From: Cognatishimia activa
GTDB lineage: Bacteria; Pseudomonadota; Alphaproteobacteria; Rhodobacterales; Rhodobacteraceae
DNA: 64,000 nucleotides
Direction of reading: 5' to 3'
Assembly (NCBI RefSeq): GCF_017798205.1
Contig: NZ_CP060010.1
Span: 992,001-1,056,000 of the forward strand
Shown: piece by piece, positions 41,502 through 48,657 of the stretch
How the letters are laid out: each line of letters opens with the position of its first letter
Position numbering within the stretch: the first letter of the stretch is position 1
The notes under the pieces: model-generated
The model's database searches: none
Seen by the model: the letters and a program-made list of their open reading frames with translations, nothing else
What the model was told of the DNA's origin: nothing
Made by a program: the position numbers and the translations under genes

Positions 41502-42902
41502 ATGGATGGCAATCACCTCGACAACGACCTGTCCCGAGTCATCGCGGCAGATAAGGCCAATGTCTGGCACCACCTGTTCCAACACAAGGTGCTCGAAGAG
41601 AACGACCCGCGCATTATTGTCGAAGGCAAAGGCATGCGCGTCTGGGATCAGAACGGCAAGGAATGGCTGGATGCTGTGTCCGGCGGCGTCTGGACTGTAA
41701 ACGTTGGCTATGGCCGTGAATCCATCGCAAAGGCCGTGCATGATCAGATCTTGAAGATGTGCTATTTCGCGCAGGCGGCTGGGTCCGTTCCAGGTGCTTT
41801 ATTCGCCGAAAAACTCATCGAGAAAATGCCAGGCATGAGCCGCGTTTACTATGTGAACTCGGGCTCTGAGGCCAATGAGAAGGCCTTCAAAATGGTGCGC
41901 CAGATCGCGCACAAGAAATACGGCGGCAAGAAAACCAAGATCCTTTATCGCGACCGCGACTACCACGGCTCGACCTTGGCGACGATGTCCGCGGGCGGTC
42001 AGCAAGAGCGCAACATGCAATACGGCCCCTTCGCGCCGGACTTCATCAAAGTTCCGCACTGCATGGAATACCGCAAGCACGAACATGGGATGGAGCATCT
42101 TGAAGGCGAAGAACTCGGCATCGCGATGGCAAACCTCATCGAAGAGGTCATCCTGCAAGAAGGCCCTGACACCGTCGGCGCGCTTTGCCTAGAGCCCGTC
42201 ACCGCAGGTGGTGGCGTGATCGAGGCGCCAGAAGGCTATTGGCCGCGCGTTCAAGAGATCTGCAAACAGTATGATGTGCTGCTGCACATCGACGAAGTGG
42301 TCTGCGGCATCGGCCGGACGGGCACCGAGTGGTTTGGCTATCAGCACTATGGCATCAAGCCGGATTTCGTGACGATGGCGAAAGGTGTGGCCTCTGGTTA
42401 TGCGGCGATTGCGGTGATGGTCACGACCGAAGAGGTCTTCAATATGTTCAAGGACGACGCCAGCGATCCGATGAACTATTTCCGCGATATTTCGACCTTT
42501 GGCGGCTGCACAGCCGGCCCTGCGGCGGCGCTGGAAAACATGCGCATCATCGAAGACGAAGGCCTGCTGGAAAACTGCACCGCCATGGGCGCGCGCTTGC
42601 GCGGCAACCTCGAAGCGCTGATGGAGAAACACTCAGTGATTGGCGACGTGCGTGGCAAGGGTCTCTTTATGGGGGCCGAACTGGTCAGCGACCGAGACAC
42701 CAAAGAGCCGGCGCCTGAGGCCAAAGTTCAGGCGGTCATCGCCGAATGCGGTGCGCAGGGTGTGATCATCGGCGCGACCAACCGCTCGGTTCCGGGCCGC
42801 AACAACACGCTCTGCTTCAGCCCAGCGCTGATCGCGACAGCGGACGACATCGACAAGATCACAGAGGCCGTTGACGTGGCCCTGACTCGCGTCTTTGGCT
42901 GA
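41502..42902 (+). CDS. tpa: Taurine:pyruvate aminotransferase
   Basis: A 466-residue class III PLP aminotransferase that converts taurine and pyruvate to sulfoacetaldehyde and alanine. VYYVNSGSEANEKAFKMVRQIAHKKYGGKKTKILYRDRDYHGSTLATMSAGGQQERNMQYGPFAPDF contains the PLP phosphate and ring-stacking residues. LLHIDEVVCGIGRTGTEWFGYQHYGIKPDFVTMAKGVASGYAAIA holds the aspartate and the PLP lysine. Long length and the GPFAPDF block are typical of Tpa. Context (tauR, xsc, tauABC) fixes the substrate. Confidence 0.93.
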   Translation: MDGNHLDNDLSRVIAADKANVWHHLFQHKVLEENDPRIIVEGKGMRVWDQNGKEWLDAVSGGVWTVNVGYGRESIAKAVHDQILKMCYFAQAAGSVPGALFAEKLIEKMPGMSRVYYVNSGSEANEKAFKMVRQIAHKKYGGKKTKILYRDRDYHGSTLATMSAGGQQERNMQYGPFAPDFIKVPHCMEYRKHEHGMEHLEGEELGIAMANLIEEVILQEGPDTVGALCLEPVTAGGGVIEAPEGYWPRVQEICKQYDVLLHIDEVVCGIGRTGTEWFGYQHYGIKPDFVTMAKGVASGYAAIAVMVTTEEVFNMFKDDASDPMNYFRDISTFGGCTAGPAAALENMRIIEDEGLLENCTAMGARLRGNLEALMEKHSVIGDVRGKGLFMGAELVSDRDTKEPAPEAKVQAVIAECGAQGVIIGATNRSVPGRNNTLCFSPALIATADDIDKITEAVDVALTRVFG

Positions 42903-42903
42903 A

Positions 42904-42946
42904 AAATCGGGCTGCGCCACTACGGCGCGGCCCATTCGCCCGATTT
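42904..42946 (+). terminator. Hairpin after tpa
   Basis: AAATCGGGC (42904-42912) pairs with GCCCGATTT (42938-42946), with an inner TGCGCC/GGCGCG stem. No long T-run follows. It is a probable transcript end or stabilising structure between tpa and tauR. Confidence 0.5.
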
Positions 42947-42951
42947 GAATT

Positions 42952-43006
42952 GAGAATCGCGGCAGACCAGATTGATCCCCCTCTAGGTCCAGTTTAACGT
43001 GGCACC
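42952..43006. promoter_or_regulatory. TauR-like repeats in front of tauR
   Basis: On the minus strand CTGGACCTAG and CTGGTCTGCC occur with starts exactly 22 bp apart, directly upstream of the tauR ATG. The first matches the TauR motif with one mismatch; the second is poor but in register. This suggests autoregulation. Confidence 0.5.
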
Positions 43007-44467
43007 ATGGCCATCTCTGTCGACACGTTCTTTCTGAACCCGCATTTCCAAGGCACTCTGCAGTCGCAGATCCAACAGATCATCGCCGAGGCGATTCTAT
43101 CGGGGCGTTTTCGGCAGGGCGAGAAACTGCCGTCGACGCGCAAACTGGCAACGCATCTGGGTATCAGCCGGATTACGGTGACGCTGGCCTACACCGAACT
43201 CTTGGCGAATGACTATCTTACGTCGCGTGGTCGGTCAGGGTATTTTGTGTCCGAGAACGCACCTGAACCGCCGTCTTTCAATACGTTGCGCCAAACCGAA
43301 GACGCGGTGGACTGGTCCCGCGCCATCGGCAGTCGCTATACAGGTGGCAATGCGCTGAGCAAGCCGCAGAACTGGGCGAAATATAAGTATAATTTCATCT
43401 ACGGACAGTCGGACCCCTCAATTTTTGATCACGCAAACTGGCGGCTATGCGCGCTTCAAGCCCTTGGTCAAAAAGACTTTTTCGCACTGACATCCGACTA
43501 TTATGAACACGACGACGAACGTCTGGTCGAGTTCATTCTGCGCCATTCCTTAACGCGCCGTGGCATTCTTGCGCGGCCAGAAAACGTGTTGATTACGCTT
43601 GGCGCGCAGAACGCTCTTTGGCTGACGGCCCAAGTTCTTCTGACCCAGCGCCGCACGGCCGTGATTGAAGATCCCTGCTATCCTGCCTTGCGCGATATCC
43701 TCAGCCAATCACGCTGTCACGTTGTGCCTCTTCCCGTTGACCAGGACGGTTTGCCACCTGATACGATCCCGCCGCATTCCGACGTGATCTTTACCACGCC
43801 CAGCCACCAGTGTCCGACCACGGCAACCATGCCGATGGCCCGCCGCGAAGCGCTTTTGGAACGCGCCCGCGACATCGACGCGCTGATTGTCGAGGACGAC
43901 TACGAGTTCGAAATGTCTTTCCTCAAGTCGCCATCGCCTTCGCTCAAATCGCTCGATGAAGATGGGCGCGTGATCTATGTCGGTAGCTTTTCCAAATCTG
44001 TCTTCCCCGGCCTGCGCCTCGGCTATCTCGTTGGTTCTGAAAGCTTTATTCGCGAGGCCCGCGCCTTGCGCTCGCTTGTTTTGCGCCATCCGCCGGGCCA
44101 CACGATGCGCACTGCGGCCTATTTCCTTGGCCTTGGTCACTATGACGCTTTGATCCGCCGCACCCGAAATGAATTCGCCAAACGTCGCGATGTGATGCAA
44201 ACAGCCATCGCGAATTTCGGCCTGCAGATCGCCAGCCATGAAACCCACGGAGGCTCGTCTTTCTGGATGCAGGCCCCGCGCGGCACCGACACCGAAGCCC
44301 TCGCGGCCAAGCTGATCGAGAAAAGCGTTTTGATCGAACCGGGCCGTCCTTTCTTTCATGGGCGCACCCGCCCTCGCGAATATTTCCGACTGGCCTATTC
44401 CTCGATCAATACCACCCGAATCCCGGAAGGGATCGAGTTGATTGCCAAGGCCTTAAAAGAGGGTTAG
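43007..44467 (+). CDS. tauR: TauR, MocR-type GntR regulator of taurine use
   Basis: A 486-residue fusion of a GntR winged helix (about 15-85: SQIQQIIAEAILSGRFRQGEKLPSTRKLATHLGISRITVTLAYTELLANDYLTSRGRSGYFV) and a class I aminotransferase-like domain. The latter has ITLGAQNALWLTAQVLL, VEDDYEFEMSF and the PLP lysine in YVGSFSKSVFPGLRLGYLVG. TauR proteins of this type activate tpa, tauABC and xsc with taurine and PLP. It lies between tpa and xsc in the same orientation. Confidence 0.9.
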   Translation: MAISVDTFFLNPHFQGTLQSQIQQIIAEAILSGRFRQGEKLPSTRKLATHLGISRITVTLAYTELLANDYLTSRGRSGYFVSENAPEPPSFNTLRQTEDAVDWSRAIGSRYTGGNALSKPQNWAKYKYNFIYGQSDPSIFDHANWRLCALQALGQKDFFALTSDYYEHDDERLVEFILRHSLTRRGILARPENVLITLGAQNALWLTAQVLLTQRRTAVIEDPCYPALRDILSQSRCHVVPLPVDQDGLPPDTIPPHSDVIFTTPSHQCPTTATMPMARREALLERARDIDALIVEDDYEFEMSFLKSPSPSLKSLDEDGRVIYVGSFSKSVFPGLRLGYLVGSESFIREARALRSLVLRHPPGHTMRTAAYFLGLGHYDALIRRTRNEFAKRRDVMQTAIANFGLQIASHETHGGSSFWMQAPRGTDTEALAAKLIEKSVLIEPGRPFFHGRTRPREYFRLAYSSINTTRIPEGIELIAKALKEG

Positions 44468-44570
44468 CACCTTCTGGACTTATCGGCGCATCATTCTGGC
44501 CCTACGCGCCAGCGCGCCGAGCCGCATATTCTGTTGCAGATGAATTCACGCCTGCCACGGAGCGCACCTC
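44468..44570 (+). promoter_or_regulatory. xsc promoter region with TauR-like repeats
   Basis: CTGGACTTAT at 44474-44483 and CTGGCCCTAC at 44496-44505 are direct repeats with starts 22 bp apart, the same period as at tpa and tauR. A GGAG site precedes the xsc ATG. This implies that xsc-tauZ-pta is a separate TauR-controlled transcript. Confidence 0.6.
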
Positions 44571-46346
44571 ATGAAAATGACCACCGAAGAAGCCTTTGTT
44601 AAGGTTCTGCAACGCCACGGTATCGAACATGCATTCGGTATCATCGGTTCCGCCATGATGCCAATTTCAGACATCTTCCCTGCCGCGGGCATTACCTTCT
44701 GGGACTGCGCACACGAAGGCTCTGCAGGCATGATGTCTGACGGCTACACTCGCGCGACCGGCAAAATGTCGATGATGATCGCGCAGAACGGTCCGGGCAT
44801 CACAAACTTTGTGACCGCTGTTAAGACGGCCTACTGGAACCACACGCCCCTTTTGCTGGTCACCCCTCAGGCGGCGAACAAGACCATCGGTCAGGGTGGC
44901 TTCCAGGAAGTCGAACAGATGAAACTGTTTGAAGACATGGTGGCCTATCAGGAAGAGGTCCGTGACCCGACGCGCGTCGCCGAAGTCCTGACCCGCGTGA
45001 TCGCGCAGGCGAAACGCTTCTCGGCGCCAGCCCAGTTGAACATCCCACGCGACATGTGGACCCAAGTGATCGACATCGAGATCCCTGATCCGATTGAATT
45101 CGAGATGTCCTCTGGCGGCGAAAACTCCGTCGCGGCGGCCGCCGCACTGCTTTCCGAGGCGAAGAACCCGGTGATCCTGAACGGTGCGGGCGTTGTCCTG
45201 TCCAAAGGTGGCATCGAAGCCTCCATGGCACTAGCTGAACGTCTCGATGCGCCGGTTTGCGTGGGCTATCAGCACAATGACGCCTTCCCGGGCAACCACC
45301 CGTTGTTCGCCGGTCCTCTGGGCTACAACGGCTCCAAAGCGGGCATGGAATTGATCAAAGAGGCCGACGTGGTGTTGGCGCTTGGCACCCGCCTGAACCC
45401 GTTCTCGACCCTGCCGGGCTATGGCATGGAGTACTGGCCAGCGGATGCAAAAATCATTCAGGTCGACATCAACCCTGACCGTATTGGCCTGACCAAGAAG
45501 GTCAGCGTCGGCATCGTCGGCGACGCCGCCAAAGTGGCGACCGGCATCCTTGGCCAGCTGTCCGGCACAGCCGGCGACGAAGGCCGCGCGGATCGCAAAG
45601 CCAAGATCGCGGAAAAGAAATCCCGCTGGGCTCAGCAGCTGTCCTCCATGGACCACGAAGACGACGATCCGGGCACCACTTGGAACCAACGCGCCCGTGC
45701 GGACAAGCCTGACTGGATGAGCCCTCGCATGGCGTGGCGCGCGATCCAGTCTGCCCTGCCAAAAGAGGCGATCATTTCGTCCGACATCGGCAACAACTGC
45801 GCCATCGGCAACGCCTATCCGTCCTTTGAAGAAGGCCGCAAATACCTCGCACCGGGCCTATTTGGTCCTTGCGGCTATGGCCTGCCTGCCATCGTTGGAG
45901 CAAAAATCGGCCAGCCAGACGTGCCAGTTGTCGGCTTTGCAGGTGACGGCGCCTTCGGCATCGCGGTGAACGAGCTGACGGCCATCGGCCGCGGAGAGTG
46001 GCCTGCGATCACGCAGATCGTCTTCCGCAACTATCAGTGGGGTGCGGAAAAGCGGAACTCTACCCTGTGGTTTGACGACAACTTCGTCGGCACCGAGCTG
46101 GACACCCAAGTGTCCTATGCCGGCATCGCGCAGGCATGCGGCCTGAAAGGCGTCGTCGCGCGCACGATGGAAGAGCTCACCGACGCGCTGAACACCGCAA
46201 TCGAAGACCAGAAGAACGGCGTAACCACTCTGATCGAAGCCATGATCAACCAAGAGCTGGGCGAGCCATTCCGCCGCGACGCGATGAAAAACCCTGTGCG
46301 CGTGGCCGGCATCGATAAGGCCGACATGCAGCCGCAAGAGGTCTGA
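44571..46346 (+). CDS. xsc: Sulfoacetaldehyde acetyltransferase
   Basis: A 591-residue thiamine-diphosphate enzyme that converts sulfoacetaldehyde and phosphate to acetyl phosphate and sulfite. The N-terminal PYR domain has EEAFVKVLQRHGIEHAFGIIGSAMMPISDIFPAAGITFWDCAHEGSAGMMSDGYTRATGK. The ThDP/Mg motif is GDGAFGIAVNELTAIGRGEWPAITQIVFRNYQWG. These match Xsc rather than acetolactate synthase, including GIIGSAMMPISD. It is followed 1 base later by tauZ and then pta, which takes the acetyl phosphate. Confidence 0.95.
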   Translation: MKMTTEEAFVKVLQRHGIEHAFGIIGSAMMPISDIFPAAGITFWDCAHEGSAGMMSDGYTRATGKMSMMIAQNGPGITNFVTAVKTAYWNHTPLLLVTPQAANKTIGQGGFQEVEQMKLFEDMVAYQEEVRDPTRVAEVLTRVIAQAKRFSAPAQLNIPRDMWTQVIDIEIPDPIEFEMSSGGENSVAAAAALLSEAKNPVILNGAGVVLSKGGIEASMALAERLDAPVCVGYQHNDAFPGNHPLFAGPLGYNGSKAGMELIKEADVVLALGTRLNPFSTLPGYGMEYWPADAKIIQVDINPDRIGLTKKVSVGIVGDAAKVATGILGQLSGTAGDEGRADRKAKIAEKKSRWAQQLSSMDHEDDDPGTTWNQRARADKPDWMSPRMAWRAIQSALPKEAIISSDIGNNCAIGNAYPSFEEGRKYLAPGLFGPCGYGLPAIVGAKIGQPDVPVVGFAGDGAFGIAVNELTAIGRGEWPAITQIVFRNYQWGAEKRNSTLWFDDNFVGTELDTQVSYAGIAQACGLKGVVARTMEELTDALNTAIEDQKNGVTTLIEAMINQELGEPFRRDAMKNPVRVAGIDKADMQPQEV

Positions 46347-46347
46347 T

Positions 46348-47097
46348 TTGCTCGCCTTGCCATTTGGCTTTTCAAGTGGCGAGGCGCTTTTCCTCGCAGC
46401 CGCCCTCTTTGGGGCGGCTGTCATTCGCGGACTGTCTGGGTTCGGCTTTTCCGCGATTTTCGTACTTTTCGCAGCCCTCGTGACCAATCCATTGAGGCTT
46501 ATCCCCGTTGTGTTTTCCTGCGAGATCCTAATGACCATTTTCCAAGCCAAAGGCATCGGCCCCTATATCGCATGGCGACGTGCGATCACGATGTTGATCG
46601 GCGCAGGCTTAGCGACGGTGCCTGCGATCTACATCATGGCGCGGCTCGATGATACGATGGCGCGGCTTGTGATCTCGGGCCTGATCCTGTGCCTTTGTGC
46701 TCTGTTGTTCAGCGGGTGGCAGATCAAACGGCCTGTCGGCGATGGTGGTCATGTCCTTGCAGGGATGGTCTCGGGCACAGCCAACAGCGCGGGCGTCGGG
46801 GGCTTGCCGATTGCGGGCTTTATGGCCGCACAACCCATTCCCCCTGCTATGTTTCGCGCGACGATGATCGTGTTTCTGACCGGCATCGACATGATGGCTC
46901 TGCCGGTGATGGCGATGAATGGGCTGGTTGGGCCTGATCTTGGTGTCGGCATACTCTTTGCGCTGCCGATTATCGGCACGGGTGTCTGGGTCGGCAGTCT
47001 CAACTTCGAACGCATCCCGCAAAATAGATTCCGGCAGGGCATCATTGTTCTGATGACGCTCCTTGCCCTCGCCAATATTGCGAGGCTGGCTCTATGA
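46348..47097 (+). CDS. tauZ: TauE/SafE-family sulfite or sulfate exporter
   Basis: A 249-residue membrane protein with about eight hydrophobic segments. LFGAAVIRGLSGFGFSAIFVLFAAL and MVSGTANSAGVGGLPIAGFMAAQP are the paired glycine-rich repeats of the TauE/SafE (DUF81) family. A TTG start one base after the xsc stop is required, as no ATG or GTG is nearby in frame. Between xsc and pta in roseobacters this gene is called tauZ. It likely expels the sulfite from Xsc, or the sulfate made from it. Confidence 0.85.
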   Translation: MLALPFGFSSGEALFLAAALFGAAVIRGLSGFGFSAIFVLFAALVTNPLRLIPVVFSCEILMTIFQAKGIGPYIAWRRAITMLIGAGLATVPAIYIMARLDDTMARLVISGLILCLCALLFSGWQIKRPVGDGGHVLAGMVSGTANSAGVGGLPIAGFMAAQPIPPAMFRATMIVFLTGIDMMALPVMAMNGLVGPDLGVGILFALPIIGTGVWVGSLNFERIPQNRFRQGIIVLMTLLALANIARLAL

Positions 47098-48110
47098 CAC
47101 TCACGCCTGTCCAACAGCTTCAATCTCTTGCGCCGAAAACGCGCGCAAAGATTGCCCTGAGCGAGGGGGCAGAGCCCCGGACGGTCGCCGCAGCACTACA
47201 GGCGGTCGATCTGGGGCTCGCTGATATCGTCTTGGTCGGAGAAACCGACGAAATTCTTTCGGAACTTGGCAAATTGGGAGCCGCGCCCTCTGAGAGCATA
47301 GAGATCCAAGACCCAAAAACCTCCGAACTGACCGAGGCCGTTGCGGAAGCAGTTTACGAGAAACGCAAACACAAAGGGATGAGCCAAGAAGGCGCGGCTG
47401 CCAAAGCGCAAGATCCGCTGGTTTTTGCCGCGGCCCTCGTGCATATGGGATTGGCGGATGGAACCGTCGGCGGCGCGATTACTGCGACAGCCGACGTTAT
47501 CCGCCCAGCGCTGCAAGTGATCGGCAAGGCCGAGGACGCGGAGCTTGTGTCTTCTTTCTTCTTGATGCTTCCGCCCAAGGACGCGCAAGTCGGCCAACGT
47601 GCCATGCTTTATGCGGATTGTGGCTTCGTCGTAGATCCAACAGCGCTGGAACTCGCCGCCATCGCAGCCAGCGCGGCGCAATCGGCGGACGCCCTGCTTG
47701 GGGAAACGCCAATCGTCGCGATGCTCTCGTTTTCCACGACCGGCAGCGCACGTCACGCAAAGGTCGACAAGGTCACCGAAGCCACAGAGATGCTGCGCGC
47801 GTCCCACCCTGATCTTGTGGTCGACGGAGAACTTCAATTCGACGCCGCCTTTGTGGCCGAAACCGGCGCGCGCAAAGCACCAGACTCACCGGCGGCAGGC
47901 CGTGCGAATGTGATGATTTTCCCGTCGCTGAACGCGGGCAACATTGCTTATAAAATCACGGAGCGCGTTGGGGGCTATACAGCCATTGGTCCGATCCTTC
48001 AGGGGCTTGCCAAACCGGCCAACGACCTATCGCGCGGATGTTCTGTCGAGGATATCGTGCAGATTATCGCGGTCACGGTTCTGCAGTCCCTGAGATCGCA
48101 AACTTCATGA
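47094..48110 (+). CDS. pta: Phosphate acetyltransferase
   Basis: A 338-residue short-form Pta that converts acetyl phosphate and CoA to acetyl-CoA. KIALSEGAEPRTVAAALQAVDLGLADIVLVGE is the N-terminal block. HMGLADGTVGGAITATADVIRPALQVIGK, LLGETPIVAMLSFSTTGSARH, VDGELQFDAAF and FPSLNAGNIAYKITERVGGYTAIGPILQGLAKPANDLSRGCSVEDIV are canonical. It overlaps tauZ by ATGA and completes the taurine carbon route. Confidence 0.94.
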   Translation: MTLTPVQQLQSLAPKTRAKIALSEGAEPRTVAAALQAVDLGLADIVLVGETDEILSELGKLGAAPSESIEIQDPKTSELTEAVAEAVYEKRKHKGMSQEGAAAKAQDPLVFAAALVHMGLADGTVGGAITATADVIRPALQVIGKAEDAELVSSFFLMLPPKDAQVGQRAMLYADCGFVVDPTALELAAIAASAAQSADALLGETPIVAMLSFSTTGSARHAKVDKVTEATEMLRASHPDLVVDGELQFDAAFVAETGARKAPDSPAAGRANVMIFPSLNAGNIAYKITERVGGYTAIGPILQGLAKPANDLSRGCSVEDIVQIIAVTVLQSLRSQTS

Positions 48111-48580
48111 GTGTCGCAAGTCAGAGTTTTGGGTTTGATTCGGCAGGGCTAATGGCGACCCTGCGCCATTGTCTTAAACATGGCCCAAGGACATCTGACG
48201 ACCTCAAAAAAATTTCCAAACTCTCTGCGACCCGCAAGCCGCACAAAAGCGGATCAATTGTGCATCAATTTCGCACGTTTGCTGAGAACCGAGGGTCTCA
48301 TTTGGTCTCGGCGGCTGCATCAATGTTGGGAAATTTGCGTTCGACTTTGATCAAAGCACAGACTGAGAATCTCCTAGAGTCCAATCCCGCGAAAAAAATT
48401 ATGGCGCTTCATGCGGTTTTGGGATTTTGTCCTACGGAAATGAACGCTACAAGAACGCACACCCACATCACAAATCGACGGTTTTCAGCCTTTTCTTTGG
48501 GTCTTCGTCGAACAGACAAATCCTCCTCCAGCACCTGTCAGGCGCTGTTGGACCTGATGACGGGGACTGCACCCAAATGA
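48107..48580 (+). CDS. Doubtful ORF downstream of pta
   Basis: A possible 157-residue protein starts with an ATG overlapping the pta stop (ATGA). It has no recognisable domain, is rich in S, K, R and T, and lacks the codon-position GC bias of its neighbours. It has no ribosome binding site of its own. The stretch 48111-48657 (547 bases) may be non-coding leader of soeA. Positions 48143-48164 hold a GCAGGG/CCCTGC hairpin without T-run. I report it because the coupled start is suggestive, but I consider it more likely not a gene. Confidence 0.2.
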   Translation: MSVASQSFGFDSAGLMATLRHCLKHGPRTSDDLKKISKLSATRKPHKSGSIVHQFRTFAENRGSHLVSAAASMLGNLRSTLIKAQTENLLESNPAKKIMALHAVLGFCPTEMNATRTHTHITNRRFSAFSLGLRRTDKSSSSTCQALLDLMTGTAPK

Positions 48581-48657
48581 CCAATCGACCACTCAGATTT
48601 CGCCTAAGCGTACTGCGCCCAGCGATCTTCGCACAGGTGTAGAAGAGAGGAAGCCAG

